In this document: piece by piece, positions 32,209 through 41,561 of the stretch
Layout: each line of letters begins with the position of its first letter
How positions within the stretch are numbered: position 1 is the stretch's first letter
Assembly (NCBI GenBank): GCA_050700835.1
Contig: JBOHDX010000114.1
Span: 1 to 64,000 of the forward strand
Origin: JBOHDX01 sp050700835
GTDB lineage: Bacteria; Actinomycetota; Actinomycetes; Propionibacteriales; Nocardioidaceae
Length of the DNA stretch: 64,000 nt
Direction of reading: 5' to 3'
The notes under the pieces: generated by a model
What the model saw: the letters and a program-made list of their open reading frames with translations, nothing else
The model's database searches: none
Told to the model about the DNA's origin: nothing
Program-made: the position numbers and the translations under genes

Positions 32209-32535
32209 TCAGCTCGCGTGCTTCACGCAGCGCGTCGCGGACGGGCGGAACTCCAGACGTTCGGCTCCGATCTCGTCGCCGCAGACGTCACAGAGGCCGT
32301 AGCTTCCTTCGTCCAGCTTGGCGATCGCCCGCTCGGTCTCGGCGAGCTTGCTCATCAGGCTCTCCTGCGCCGCGACGTCGGTGATGCGCTCCACCGCCAT
32401 CGAGGTGCTGTCGCCGACCCGCTTGCCGAACCCGATCCCGGCTCCGGGTTCGGGTCGCGCGGTCAGCGCGGCCAGTTGTGCGGTGAGGCGCTCGCGCGAC
32501 CGTTCCAGCACCGGGCGTGCGTCTGACTCAGTCAC
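32209..32535 (-). CDS. DksA/TraR-type zinc-finger protein with C-terminal CCCH pattern
   Basis: The GTG at 32535 is chosen, giving 108 residues. An upstream ATG at 32577 lacks a ribosome-binding site. The N-terminal half is a coiled-coil-like helix (LERSRERLTAQLAAL through LAETERAIAKLDEGSYG). The C-terminal zinc ribbon reads CDVCGDEIGAERLEFRPSATRCVKH: the fourth ligand position, normally Cys, is His. DksA-family proteins bind the RNA polymerase secondary channel, whereas small TraR-like members in actinobacteria are poorly understood. It is a monocistronic gene 39 bp downstream of the sulfotransferase on the same strand. Confidence 0.75.
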   Translation of the reverse strand: MTESDARPVLERSRERLTAQLAALTARPEPGAGIGFGKRVGDSTSMAVERITDVAAQESLMSKLAETERAIAKLDEGSYGLCDVCGDEIGAERLEFRPSATRCVKHAS

Positions 32536-32745
32536 GGACGCAGTCTGCCACCGTGCCCAAGCACGAAGCGGTCGCATGAGCTGCGGTCACCATTGAGCGG
32601 CGTGAATGAACTCGGCCGAGGGCTTTCCCCAGCCGCTGCGTGACTCGGATTGTGAGGTCCATGTCCGCTGTGCGCGCGGTCCCTAGATTGGTCAACCGGC
32701 TCGGTGTGCAGCCGAGTCTCTGCGCCAGTGTCGCCGAGACGAACG

Positions 32746-34146
32746 TCAGTGGGGCCGGTCGCCGAGGGTGTCGAACAGCAGATTCAGGCCTTCCCCCATG
32801 GTCGGGTGGGTCAGCACGGCGTCGCGGACGCTTTGGTACGGCAGCCCCGCGATCATCGCCATCTGCACGGCGGAGATGGTCTCGCCCGCGTTGTGTCCCA
32901 GGAGGGCAGCGCCCAGGATCTCGTCGGTATGGGCGTCGACGACTGCCTTCCACGTTCCGGTCTGGTCGTGCAGCGTCTTGGCTCGCGGGATCGCCGAGAC
33001 GGGGATCTTGGCCACGGTGACCTCATGTCCGGCGGCCCGTGCCTGTGCCTCGGTCATCCCCACTCGGGCCAGTTCCGGGGTGATGAAGACGGTGTAGGGA
33101 ACCAGGCGTCCGGAGGTGGACGCGTCCTGGCCGGTCAGGTTGGCGCGCAGGATGCGGAAGTCGTTCCAGGAGGCGTGGGTGAACTGCGGGCTGCCGGCCA
33201 CGTCGCCCGCGGCCCAGACGTGCTCGGCGCTGGTGCGCAGGTGGTCATCGACATCCACGAAGCCCCGGTCGGTCAGCTCCACCCCGGCGGCACCCAGCCC
33301 GAGCTCTGAGGTCACCGGTGTGCGTCCGGTGGCGACCAGCAGTTCCTCACCTGCCAGCACCGATCCGTCCTCCAGGGTGAGGGTGATCGTCCCGTGGCTC
33401 GGGTCCCGCTGCACCGATGCGGCGCGCACGCCGGTGCGTACCTGGACTCCTTGATCGGTGAGGATCTGGGCAACCTCGCCGGCGACGTCACCGTCCTCGC
33501 GGGGCAGCACCTGTGAGGCGCCCTGGACCAGCACGACCTGGGTGCCGAAGAGCGCGAACATCGAGGCGAACTCGCATCCCACGTAGCCGCCGCCCAGGAT
33601 GATCAGGGTCTGGGGCAGCCGATCCAGGCGCAGGATCGTCTCGGAGGTCCAGATCTCCGCCTCGGCCAGGCCGGGCAGGTCGGGCAAGGCCGGCGTAGTG
33701 CCGGTGTTGACCAGCACGTCCTTGCCGCGGATCAGCCGGGTAGCGCCGTCATTGGTGTCGATCTTCAAGGTACGGGGCGCCACGAACCGGGCCGTGCCCA
33801 TGATGAAGTCCATGCCGGAGTCGGTGAACAACCTCCGGTGAGCATCCACCATCCCCCCGACCACCGACTCCTTGTGACGGCGCAGGGTATCGGCCGAGAC
33901 CACAGGCTCAGCGGCGAGCTCCACACCCATCGCGCCGGCGTGGCGGGCTGCCACGATCGACCGTGCCGATCCCACCAGGGACTTGGTCGGGATGCACGCG
34001 ACGTTGATGCAGGTTCCGCCGATCTTGTCCCTCTCCACCATCGCCACCGACCAACCCGCCTTGGCCCGGTCCATCGCCAGCGACTTGCCGGCTTTGCCGC
34101 CGCCGACGACGAGGAGGTCCACATCCTCGGGTTCGTACTGGTCCAT
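32746..34146 (-). CDS. FAD/NAD(P)-dependent disulfide oxidoreductase (lipoamide dehydrogenase / MerA-like family)
   Basis: The ATG at 34146 follows GGGAGGT at 5 bases and gives 466 residues. The FAD motif VGGGKAG is near residue 14. The redox-active disulfide is GGTCINVACIPTK (Cys46/Cys51), with Ala replacing the usual Gly. A second GGGYVGCEFA motif binds NAD(P), and the dimer-interface HPTMGEG lies near the C terminus. This last motif matches the MerA/soluble pyridine-nucleotide group more than true lipoamide dehydrogenase (HAHPTLSE). There are no C-terminal Cys pairs, so mercuric reductase is unlikely. The cellular role is open. Confidence 0.85.
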   Translation of the reverse strand: MDQYEPEDVDLLVVGGGKAGKSLAMDRAKAGWSVAMVERDKIGGTCINVACIPTKSLVGSARSIVAARHAGAMGVELAAEPVVSADTLRRHKESVVGGMVDAHRRLFTDSGMDFIMGTARFVAPRTLKIDTNDGATRLIRGKDVLVNTGTTPALPDLPGLAEAEIWTSETILRLDRLPQTLIILGGGYVGCEFASMFALFGTQVVLVQGASQVLPREDGDVAGEVAQILTDQGVQVRTGVRAASVQRDPSHGTITLTLEDGSVLAGEELLVATGRTPVTSELGLGAAGVELTDRGFVDVDDHLRTSAEHVWAAGDVAGSPQFTHASWNDFRILRANLTGQDASTSGRLVPYTVFITPELARVGMTEAQARAAGHEVTVAKIPVSAIPRAKTLHDQTGTWKAVVDAHTDEILGAALLGHNAGETISAVQMAMIAGLPYQSVRDAVLTHPTMGEGLNLLFDTLGDRPH

Positions 34147-34538
34147 CGGTACCTCCCGTACGTCGGACGTGTGCTTGTACTCAGGCAGATGCGCCCGCCT
34201 CTTGGATGCATCCTCAAGGGGGCGGTGACAGGTCGCAACCGAAGTGCCCTTGATCGTCGAGAGTGTCGAGCAGGAGCGCGCGAACCGGTGATCGTGCTCG
34301 ACGCCTCTTCCGCCTTGCCGGGCTGCCGACCGCGCGCATTTGCGGGAAAGTGGTCGGAACTCGGCGTCCGGGTGAGCCACTTTCCCGCAAATGCCGGGGG
34401 GCCACAGGGGGTGGGCCGACCGACGGATGTGACTGGCGCCTCCACCGGCTGGGGTGCACCGCGGGAAGGCGCACGGTGCTCGCGACGTTGGGCTGAGTGG
34501 AGTTGGACTCAGTGGAGATGGACTGAGTGGAGGCAGAC
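34147..34538. other. 392-bp intergenic gap with a perfect 18-bp inverted repeat
   Basis: No convincing gene is seen. The main element is an inverted repeat: GCATTTGCGGGAAAGTGG (34336-34353) pairs perfectly with 34377-34394 across a 23-base spacer. At the right end, imperfect direct repeats of GACT(C/G)AGTGGAG precede the next start. The gap is bounded by divergent starts at 34146 and 34539, so both promoters must lie here. Confidence 0.7.
34336..34394. repeat. Perfect 18-bp inverted repeat with 23-base spacer
   Basis: The arms 34336-34353 and 34377-34394 are exact reverse complements. The A-rich core of the arm (GGGAAAG) and the arm length exceed a normal single operator. It lies between two divergent genes, so it is not a normal terminator. 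It could be a mobile palindromic element, an unusual two-site operator or a structured leader. Confidence 0.8.
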
Positions 34539-35804
34539 GTGACTGCGACCGAGACCAGGACCAGACCGCACGTGGTCGTCGTCGGAGGCGGGTTCGGCGG
34601 GCTCGCCGCAGCCGGCGAGATGCGCGGCATGGACGTGGACGTCACCCTGGTCGATCGCCATTCCTACAACACGTTCCAGCCCTTGCTGTACCAGGTGGCG
34701 ACTGCTGCGCTCAACCCCGGCGACGTGACCTACTTCCTTCGCGCCGCGGTCGGGCGGCAGCCGAATCTGCGGGTACGCAAGGGGGACGTCACCGGCATCG
34801 ACCCGGCAGCCCAGAAGGCCACCCTCGACAACGGTGACGTGCTCGGCTACGACTACCTCGTCGTGGCCAGTGGCGTGACGACCAACTACTTCGGCATCCC
34901 GGGCGCCCAGGAGCACGCCTTGGCGCTCTATACCCGGATCCAGGCGCTGCAGGTCCGGGACGCGATGTTCCAGATCCTTGAGTCGGCGGCGGCCGCGGAG
35001 CACCCGGGCGACGTGCGCATGGTCGTGGTCGGCGGCGGGGCTACCGGCGTGGAGATGGCCGGAGCGCTGGGCGAGCTGAACCAGCAGGCCCTGCCCAAGG
35101 TCTATCCCGAGATCGATCCTGGCCGGACCCACATCGAGCTCGTCGAGATGGCCGACCACCTGCTGGCGCCGTTCGCGCCGCGCATGCAGCGCTATGCCGC
35201 GAAGGCGCTGGAGAAGCGCGGTGTCACCCTTCGACTCGGCACGGAGGTACGCGAGGTCCGACGGGACGGTGTTGTGGTCGGCGACGGCGAGTTCGTGCCC
35301 GCCCAGCTGGTGGTCTGGGCGACCGGCATCACGGTCCCCGCGGTAGTGGCGGAGTGGGGTCTGCCGCAGGGCAAGGGCGGCCGGATCCTGGTGGGGTCCG
35401 ACCTGCGCGTGCACGGTTGGGACAACGTCTTCGCCGTCGGCGACATCGCCGTTGGCCCGGACTCGCTGCCCCAGCTGGCTCAGCCGGCTCTGCAAGGTGG
35501 CCGCCACGCCGGCCGGCAGATCCGCGCACTCGTCCGGGGTCAGGACACCGCGCCGTTCCACTATCGCGACAAGGGGATCCTGGCGACGATCGGCCGCAGC
35601 TCCGCCGTCGCGGAGGTCACCCACCTGCCGAAGGTGACCGGGTTCGTGGCGTGGGTGATCTGGCTCGGTGTCCACATCGTGTCCCTGCTCGGCAATCGCA
35701 ACCGGCTGGCCACGCTGGTGAACCTCTCGGTGCGCTATCTCGCCTGGCCGCGCTCGTTCAACGCGATCGTCGGCGAGGTGCCGACGCCCGGTGCCGACGG
35801 CTGA
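34539..35804 (+). CDS. ndh: Type II NADH:quinone dehydrogenase
   Basis: The GTG at 34539 is preferred: GGAGG ends 5 bases earlier. It gives 421 residues. The FAD motif VVVVGGGFGGLAAAG, the diagnostic TFQPLLYQVATAAL stretch and the NADH-binding VVVGGGATGVEMAG are all present. The C-terminal segment FVAWVIWLGVHIVSLLGN is hydrophobic and should act as the membrane anchor. NDH-2 moves electrons from NADH to menaquinone without proton pumping. It is monocistronic and convergent with the acyl-CoA oxidase gene, with a gap of only 9 bp. Confidence 0.9.
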   Translation: MTATETRTRPHVVVVGGGFGGLAAAGEMRGMDVDVTLVDRHSYNTFQPLLYQVATAALNPGDVTYFLRAAVGRQPNLRVRKGDVTGIDPAAQKATLDNGDVLGYDYLVVASGVTTNYFGIPGAQEHALALYTRIQALQVRDAMFQILESAAAAEHPGDVRMVVVGGGATGVEMAGALGELNQQALPKVYPEIDPGRTHIELVEMADHLLAPFAPRMQRYAAKALEKRGVTLRLGTEVREVRRDGVVVGDGEFVPAQLVVWATGITVPAVVAEWGLPQGKGGRILVGSDLRVHGWDNVFAVGDIAVGPDSLPQLAQPALQGGRHAGRQIRALVRGQDTAPFHYRDKGILATIGRSSAVAEVTHLPKVTGFVAWVIWLGVHIVSLLGNRNRLATLVNLSVRYLAWPRSFNAIVGEVPTPGADG

Positions 35805-35813
35805 CACCCCACG

Positions 35814-37772
35814 TCAGTCCTTGAGCATCGCCGCGGTGAGCCAGTGCGCCGGGATGCCGAAGCCGGCGATCAGCGCCGCCGCGTGCGGTCGCAGCGCGCG
35901 GCACAGCTCGTTGACCGCCGCAGTCACCGCCTTCGAGCGGGCCGCGGTGAGTCGCCCGTGCTCGAGGAACCAGGCCTTGTCGGCGTCGACCGCCGACAAG
36001 GCGTACAGGTCGCACACCTGGTCCAGCAGTCCACACACGGCGGTGTCCTGGCAGTCGTCGATGGCGGCGACGAACGCCTCGAGCACGACGCGCTCGACAT
36101 GGACGCGGGCCGCGTGCAGTACGTGATCCTGGGCGGCGTTGTAGACGGCGAACGCATCGGTGTCATCCCTTCTGGCTCGTCGTAGCCGTCGCGCCAGCGT
36201 GTCGAGGACGTGCGTCTCGCGGTCCTCGAACATGCCCAGCTGGGTGCCGCGGTCGAGCAGGTCGGAGTCATCGTCGGAGCGTCCGGGTCGCGCGTCGACC
36301 AGACTCTGGATCAGCTCGCGCGCCGCGGTGCGTTCGATCACCACGTCGGCGAACTGCCGGGTCGCAAACCGCACCATGCCCAAGGTGTCGAGCCCGGAGA
36401 ACTCGTCTGCGTACGCGGTGAGCAGCTCTTTGGCGACCAGCTGCAGCAGCACCGTGTTGTCGCCCTCGAACGTGGTGAAAACGTCCGTGTCCGCCTTGAG
36501 CATCGCGAGCTGGTTGTCGGCCATGTAGCCGGCGCCGCCACACGCCTCACGGCACTCCTGGATGGTGCGAGTGGCATGCGTGGTGGTCAGCGCCTTGATC
36601 CCGGCGGCGCGCGTCTCCAGCTCGCGCTGAGCGTGCTCGTCGGGCTCGGTCGAGCTCTGCACGTCGTGCAGCGTGGAGACCAGATCGTTCTGCGCGAACG
36701 CCAGGGCGTACGACCGGGCCAGCGCCGGTAGCAGTCGTCGTTGGTGGCTCAGATAGTCGAGCAGAACGACCTCGGACCCTCCAGGGGCCTGGAACTGGCG
36801 ACGCCGCCGCGCGTACTCGATGGCGACGTCCAGCGCCAACCGGGTGGCCGCCCCGGCGCCTCCGGCCACGCTGACCCGACCACGGATGAGGGTGCCGAGC
36901 ATGGTGAAGAAGCGCCTGTTGGCGTTCTCGATCGGGCTCGAGTACGTCCCGTCGGCGGCCACGTCGGCGTACCGGTTGAGCAGCGAGTCTCGGTCGATCC
37001 GGACGTGGCCGAACGAGAGTCTTCCGTTGTCCACGCCGTTGAGGCCAGCCTTGACGCCGCAGTCGACGGCCGTGACCCCCGGAAGCACGCCGCCGTCGTC
37101 GTCGCGGATCCGGATGAGGAAGGCGTGCACCCCATGCTCCTGGCCGAGCGTCTCGAGCTGCGCGAACACCACCGCCCAGTGCGCGTCATGGCCTGCGCCG
37201 CCGATGTAGTCCTTGCGCGACGCCCGGTCGGGGGTGTGGAGGTCGAACGTCCCGGAGTCGGGATCGTAGGTCGCGCAGGTTCCCAAGGACTGGACGTCGG
37301 ACCCGTGGCCGGTCTCGGTCATCGCGAAGCAGCCGGGCGCCCGCAGGTCGATGATCGCCGGGACCATCGCGTGGTGCCGTTGGGTGCCGAGGTTCTCGAC
37401 GGCGCCGCCGAACAGTCCCCACTGCACGCCGGCCTTCACCAACAACGAGAGGTCGGCGTTCGCGAGCATCTCGAACGACGTGATGGAGGCGCCGATGTCT
37501 CCGGTACCGCCGTGATCGGTGGCGAAGCCGGCTTGCGGATAGCCCGTCGCGACAAGTCGGCCGAGCTGCCGGCGTACCCGCGCGCGCTGCTCGGACAGCG
37601 TCAGGGCGGGGTCGGTGGCGAAGTCCGCCATGGCCAGCTCGGCGCGTTGTCGCTCGCGCACGTGACCCCAACGTCCGTCCAGCGCATGTCGGAGCCCCAC
37701 CCCGAGGCGATCCTCGACCACCCCGGCGGTCGCGGGCGAAGTCTGCTCGGTGTCAGAGTCGGGTGCGCTCAT
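35814..37772 (-). CDS. Acyl-CoA oxidase/dehydrogenase-family flavoprotein
   Basis: The start at 37772 gives 652 residues. The enlarged size relative to about 380-residue acyl-CoA dehydrogenases and the layout match acyl-CoA oxidase-like proteins, with an extended C-terminal domain. Conserved landmarks include CFAMTETGHGSDVQSLGT (FAD/substrate), GGAGHDAHWAVVFAQL, and the late catalytic segment FTTFEGDNTVLLQL with EACGGAGYMADNQL. It probably introduces a double bond into an acyl-CoA. Oxygen or an electron-transfer flavoprotein as acceptor cannot be told. The gene is divergent from the sirtuin gene with a 62-bp gap. Confidence 0.85.
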   Translation of the reverse strand: MSAPDSDTEQTSPATAGVVEDRLGVGLRHALDGRWGHVRERQRAELAMADFATDPALTLSEQRARVRRQLGRLVATGYPQAGFATDHGGTGDIGASITSFEMLANADLSLLVKAGVQWGLFGGAVENLGTQRHHAMVPAIIDLRAPGCFAMTETGHGSDVQSLGTCATYDPDSGTFDLHTPDRASRKDYIGGAGHDAHWAVVFAQLETLGQEHGVHAFLIRIRDDDGGVLPGVTAVDCGVKAGLNGVDNGRLSFGHVRIDRDSLLNRYADVAADGTYSSPIENANRRFFTMLGTLIRGRVSVAGGAGAATRLALDVAIEYARRRRQFQAPGGSEVVLLDYLSHQRRLLPALARSYALAFAQNDLVSTLHDVQSSTEPDEHAQRELETRAAGIKALTTTHATRTIQECREACGGAGYMADNQLAMLKADTDVFTTFEGDNTVLLQLVAKELLTAYADEFSGLDTLGMVRFATRQFADVVIERTAARELIQSLVDARPGRSDDDSDLLDRGTQLGMFEDRETHVLDTLARRLRRARRDDTDAFAVYNAAQDHVLHAARVHVERVVLEAFVAAIDDCQDTAVCGLLDQVCDLYALSAVDADKAWFLEHGRLTAARSKAVTAAVNELCRALRPHAAALIAGFGIPAHWLTAAMLKD

Positions 37773-37834
37773 GGGATGACCGTAGGACTTCGCACTCCGG
37801 TCCCACCCCGCGGTGGTCGTCGTAGGCTGGGCGA

Positions 37835-38686
37835 GTGTCCGCACCGACGATCGAACTGGCCTCGGTGACCCGAGCCCGAGAGGTTGTCGGCGACGGTCGG
37901 CTGGTCGTGCTGACTGGTGCCGGGGTGTCGACCGACTCAGGGATACCCGACTACAGAGGCCCCGACTCGCCGCCGCGGACGCCGATGACGTTCCAGGATT
38001 TCGTGGCGGGTACGCCTGCCCAGCAGCGCTACTGGGCCAGGGCCCACGTCGGGTGGGGTCACATGTCCGTGGCCCAGCCCAATGCCGGTCACCGGGCGCT
38101 GGCCGCGATGCAGCGGCTGGGCCGGGTCGGCGGCCTGGTCACCCAGAACGTGGACGGACTGCACGCGCGCGCCGGTAGCCCTCAGGTGATCGACCTGCAC
38201 GGCCGGATCTCCGACGTCGTGTGTCTCGAGTGCCGTCGAACGACGAGGCGTGCCGCACTCCACCGGCGGTTGGAGCAGCTGAATCCGGGTTATGCGGCAC
38301 GAGCCGCGGAGATCGCGCCGGACGGTGACGCCGTGTTCGAGGACACCAGCACCTTCGTACTCGCGGGGTGCGAGGACTGTGGTGGCCGGCTCAAGCCGGA
38401 CGTCGTGTTCTTCGGGGAGAACGTCCCGCGTGACCGCGTGGCAGCGGCCATCGCTCTCGTCGACGCCGCCGATGCGTTGCTGGTCGTGGGCTCGTCGCTG
38501 CAGGTGATGAGTGGCCTCCGGTTCGTCCGCCAGGCTGCCAAGACGGGCAAGCCTGTGGTGATCGTGAACCGTGGCAAGACCCGCGGCGACGACCTAGCCG
38601 CGCTCACTGTCGGCGCCGGCTGCAGCGAGTTCCTCACGGCCTTCGCGGCGGATCCGACACCGCTTCCGGCGGCTGTACTCGCCTGA
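37835..38686 (+). CDS. Sir2-family NAD-dependent protein deacetylase
   Basis: The GTG at 37835 gives 283 residues. NAD-binding motifs LTGAGVSTDSGIPDYRG (about residues 25-41), TQNVDGLH and the catalytic His in DLHGRI are present. Two Cys pairs (CLEC and CEDC) form the structural zinc site. Sirtuins remove lysine acyl groups using NAD+ and in bacteria often control acyl-CoA synthetases. Divergent promoters shared with an acyl-CoA oxidase hint at a metabolic link, though this is only context. The last 53 bases overlap the 3' end of the convergent MFS gene. Confidence 0.92.
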   Translation: MSAPTIELASVTRAREVVGDGRLVVLTGAGVSTDSGIPDYRGPDSPPRTPMTFQDFVAGTPAQQRYWARAHVGWGHMSVAQPNAGHRALAAMQRLGRVGGLVTQNVDGLHARAGSPQVIDLHGRISDVVCLECRRTTRRAALHRRLEQLNPGYAARAAEIAPDGDAVFEDTSTFVLAGCEDCGGRLKPDVVFFGENVPRDRVAAAIALVDAADALLVVGSSLQVMSGLRFVRQAAKTGKPVVIVNRGKTRGDDLAALTVGAGCSEFLTAFAADPTPLPAAVLA

Positions 38687-40139
38687 CCTCGACCGCTCGG
38701 CGGTGGGACTTGAACAGATCCGCGAGGCCGAGGAGTAGCGCCACCACCACGAACGCCAGAGTGGTCCGCAGACCGAGGCTCATCGCGCTGGCGAAGTCGC
38801 CGTGGCTCGACACCAGCCGGCTGAAGAACTGCGCCAGCACCAGCGCCACCCCGATCGCCGATCCCACCCGCTGCGCCGTCTGCAGCATCCCGCCGCCGCT
38901 GCCCGCGTGCCGGACGTCGACCTCGGACAGCGTCAGCGTGACGTTCGGGGTGATGGTGAGCCCGCTGCCGAACCCGGTGAGCAGCAGCGGGAGGGCCAGT
39001 TTGAGCCCGACGTCTCCGTGTACGTGGCTGACCACCAGGTCGACGCTCACCAGCCCGACGAGCACGAGCCCGAGGCCAGCCACCACGAGGGCGCGGCCGA
39101 AGTGGTGCACGATCCGGCCGCCGAGTGCCGCCGCCACCGCGGACCCGAGGGCGAACGGCATCTGCGTGATGCCGGCCATCAGTGCGTCGTAGCCCAGTCC
39201 GTTCTGCAGGTACAGCGTGAGCACCAAGAAGATGGATGTGAAACCGGCGAAGTAGGCGGTCCCGAGGGTGAGCCCGAGCATGTACGACCGGATGCGCAGT
39301 AGTGAAAGGTCCACCAGGGTGGCGTTGCGCCGGGCGTCCCACCGGCGCTCCCAGAGGTAGAAGACCACCATCAGAGCTGCCGACACCGCCAGCAGCCACC
39401 ACGGACGGGCCGCGAGCGACGTCCGGCTGCCTGACACCAGTGGTAGCAGCACGAGCACTGTCGCGGCCCCGAACAGCAGCACCCCGACCGGGTCGAGGGA
39501 CTGGCGACGTCCGGTCGGTGTCGGCGGCAGCAGCTTGGGTACGAGCGCCAGCGCCGCCAGTCCCACCGGCACGTTGACGTAGAACACGAGTCGCCAGCCG
39601 AGGTCCGAGCCTCCGAACTTGACCAGCAGTCCGCCGAGCAAGGGTCCGACCGCAGTGGAGATGCCGACCGTGGCGCCGAACATCCCGAACGCCCTACCGC
39701 GCTCCTTGCCACGGAACATCGTCTGGATGAAGCCCGATACCTGCGGTGACAGGATGCCGGCTCCGATCCCCTGCAGCAGCCGGGTGGCGACGAGCCACTC
39801 CGTGCTCTGCGCTGCGCCGCACAATGCGCTGGCAACGGTGAACAACGCGAGTCCGGCGGCGAAGACTTGGCGTCGGCTGCGTGCGTCACCGATCCGGCCG
39901 GATGGGACCAGCACCATCCCGAAAGCAAGGGCGTACCCGGCGACGATCCACTGCAGGCCGCTGTCGGAGGCGCGCAGGCCGTCGCGGATCGAGGGCAGTG
40001 CGACATTGACGATGGACACGTCGAGCAGAGTCATGAATCCGGCGACAAGGCACAGGGAGAGTGCCCGCCACCTCGCCGGGTCGGGCGACTCGTCGGTGCC
40101 GACCGGTCGGCTGGTCGACGAGGCCGAGGTTGAGCTCAC
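38634..40139 (-). CDS. DHA2-family MFS multidrug exporter
   Basis: The 501-residue membrane protein has about 14 hydrophobic segments. LDVSIVNVALPSIRDGL is the motif-D1 region of TM1, QWIVAGYALAFGMVLVPSGRIGDARSRR carries motif A, and TAVGPLLGGLLV is motif C in TM5. It is the second DHA2 exporter in the window and clearly distinct from the first in sequence. The gene is divergent from the ABC ATPase 79 bp away. No repressor gene is adjacent. The substrate is unknown. Confidence 0.85.
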   Translation of the reverse strand: MSSTSASSTSRPVGTDESPDPARWRALSLCLVAGFMTLLDVSIVNVALPSIRDGLRASDSGLQWIVAGYALAFGMVLVPSGRIGDARSRRQVFAAGLALFTVASALCGAAQSTEWLVATRLLQGIGAGILSPQVSGFIQTMFRGKERGRAFGMFGATVGISTAVGPLLGGLLVKFGGSDLGWRLVFYVNVPVGLAALALVPKLLPPTPTGRRQSLDPVGVLLFGAATVLVLLPLVSGSRTSLAARPWWLLAVSAALMVVFYLWERRWDARRNATLVDLSLLRIRSYMLGLTLGTAYFAGFTSIFLVLTLYLQNGLGYDALMAGITQMPFALGSAVAAALGGRIVHHFGRALVVAGLGLVLVGLVSVDLVVSHVHGDVGLKLALPLLLTGFGSGLTITPNVTLTLSEVDVRHAGSGGGMLQTAQRVGSAIGVALVLAQFFSRLVSSHGDFASAMSLGLRTTLAFVVVALLLGLADLFKSHRRAVEVRRVQPPEAVSDPPRRP

Positions 40140-40218
40140 CGGCCAACGCTATCCGCGCCGGCGCGGTTCGACAGGGCGAGTGCCGACCTGGACACCGAGG
40201 TCCCTAGGGTTCCTAGCC

Positions 40219-41561
40219 GTGGGGACTGTTATCGACGTGACGGATCTGGCCAAGTCGTACGGTGAGACGAAGGCGGTGGACGGTGTCACCCTCGAGGTCA
40301 ACGAGGGTGAGTTCTTCGGAATCCTGGGGCCGAACGGTGCCGGCAAGACGACGACGCTGGAGTTGATTGAGGGTCTGCGTGAGGCCGACCGGGGGACGAT
40401 CTCGGTCCTGGGTGAGAGTCCCTGGCCGCGCAATGCCTCGCTGCTGCCGCGGATCGGCGTCCAGCTGCAGGCCTCGGCGTTCTTCGACCGGCTCACCGCG
40501 CGCGAGCAGCTTGCGACCTTCGCCGCGTTGTACGAGGTGGACCACGAGCACGTCGACGCGATGCTGCAGACGGTGGGTCTCACCGAGAAGGCGAGCACGC
40601 CGACAGAGAAGCTGTCCGGCGGTCAACGCCAGCGACTGTCCATCGCGTGCTCGCTGATCCACGAGCCCGAGGTCCTGTTCCTCGACGAGCCGACCGCTGC
40701 GCTCGACCCGCAGGCACGGCGGAACCTGTGGGATCTGCTCGGCTCTCTGACCGACAGCGGCCGCACCATGGGGCTGACCACGCACTACATGGACGAGGCC
40801 GAGTCGTTGTGCGACCGCGTTGCGGTGATCGACCACGGGCAGATCCTCGCGATCGACTCCCCGCAGACGTTGATCCGCGGTCTGGACGCCGCCACCCGCC
40901 TCAGCGTCGTCAGCGGTTCGTTGACCCCGGACGACGCGCGGCGCCTCGACGGTGTGGAGTCTGTCGAGGACGACGGTGGCTCCATCGTCGTGACCACTCG
41001 TCAACCCGCTCGCGTGCTCACCGCTCTGGCGCAGCGGGATGCGCTGGACGGCCTGCAGGTACGCAGCGTTTGCCGGGGTCGTCGGAGTGGGCGACGACGG
41101 CGTCACCTACGACGCTGCGTACGGTCGCGGTGGGCCGGTGTACGTAGGCGGCGATTATGGCCCGCGACGCGTCCGGTCACCACAACGCCGGCACCCTGCA
41201 CCGCATCACCCAAGGCGCCCCCGGACACCCCGGCCACTCCTACGGCCTCATCCGCGCCAGACGGCCCCTGCACCGCTCCTACATCGAGGCGCCCGCCACC
41301 CCGTCACTAGACCCCGGACGCCGCAACCTCAGCTACGGCGCCATCATCCGATCGGGTTGTCCGGGTTTGTTCGGCTGGGTTGTGTGGGCTGTCAGCTCGG
41401 TGCCGGGGCGCTTGTGCGTGCGCCGAGTTGAGATAAACAACGGCGTGGTCATATCCCAAGCAGTGGAGGGCGTGAATCTAGGCGGGCCACATGATCCACT
41501 TCGCGGCGCCACCCTCGAGGACGTGTTCCTCGAGCTGACGGGGAGGGAGTACCGCGCATGA
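40219..41561 (+). pseudogene. ABC exporter ATPase (DrrA/CcmA type), interrupted near the C terminus
   Basis: From GTG 40219 the nucleotide-binding domain is intact: Walker A GPNGAGKTT, signature KLSGGQRQRLSIA, Walker B EVLFLDEPTAALDP and H-loop TTHYMDEAE. After DALDGLQVRS (about 41063) the reading frame enters foreign sequence and would stop at 41310. The expected C terminus, ATLEDVFLELTGREYRA, reappears at 41509-41561 in another frame, directly before the permease ATG. Removing 41065-41504 (440 bp) restores the frame exactly, so an insertion is the likely cause. The core could still fold, but the partner permease is also broken. Confidence 0.85.
41065..41504. mobile_element. About 440-bp insertion of unknown origin in the ATPase gene
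   Basis: This is the segment whose removal rejoins the ATPase frame. The trinucleotide CGC flanks it (41062-41064 and 41502-41504), possibly a 3-bp target duplication. No terminal inverted repeat or transposase is evident. Inside, the codon pattern is poor and G/T-rich in places (41340-41390). It may be a remnant of a larger element or a MITE-like sequence. Confidence 0.6.

Noticed and set aside
32578..32745. Small gene between the DksA-like and flavoprotein genes
   Set aside because: Short minus-strand peptide MDLTIRVTQRLGKALG has no ribosome-binding site and soon loses protein-like character; possibly a remnant but not supportable.
32746..34146. Mercuric reductase (MerA)
   Set aside because: No C-terminal Cys pair, no N-terminal heavy-metal domain and no mer genes nearby; only the family-level disulfide motif fits.
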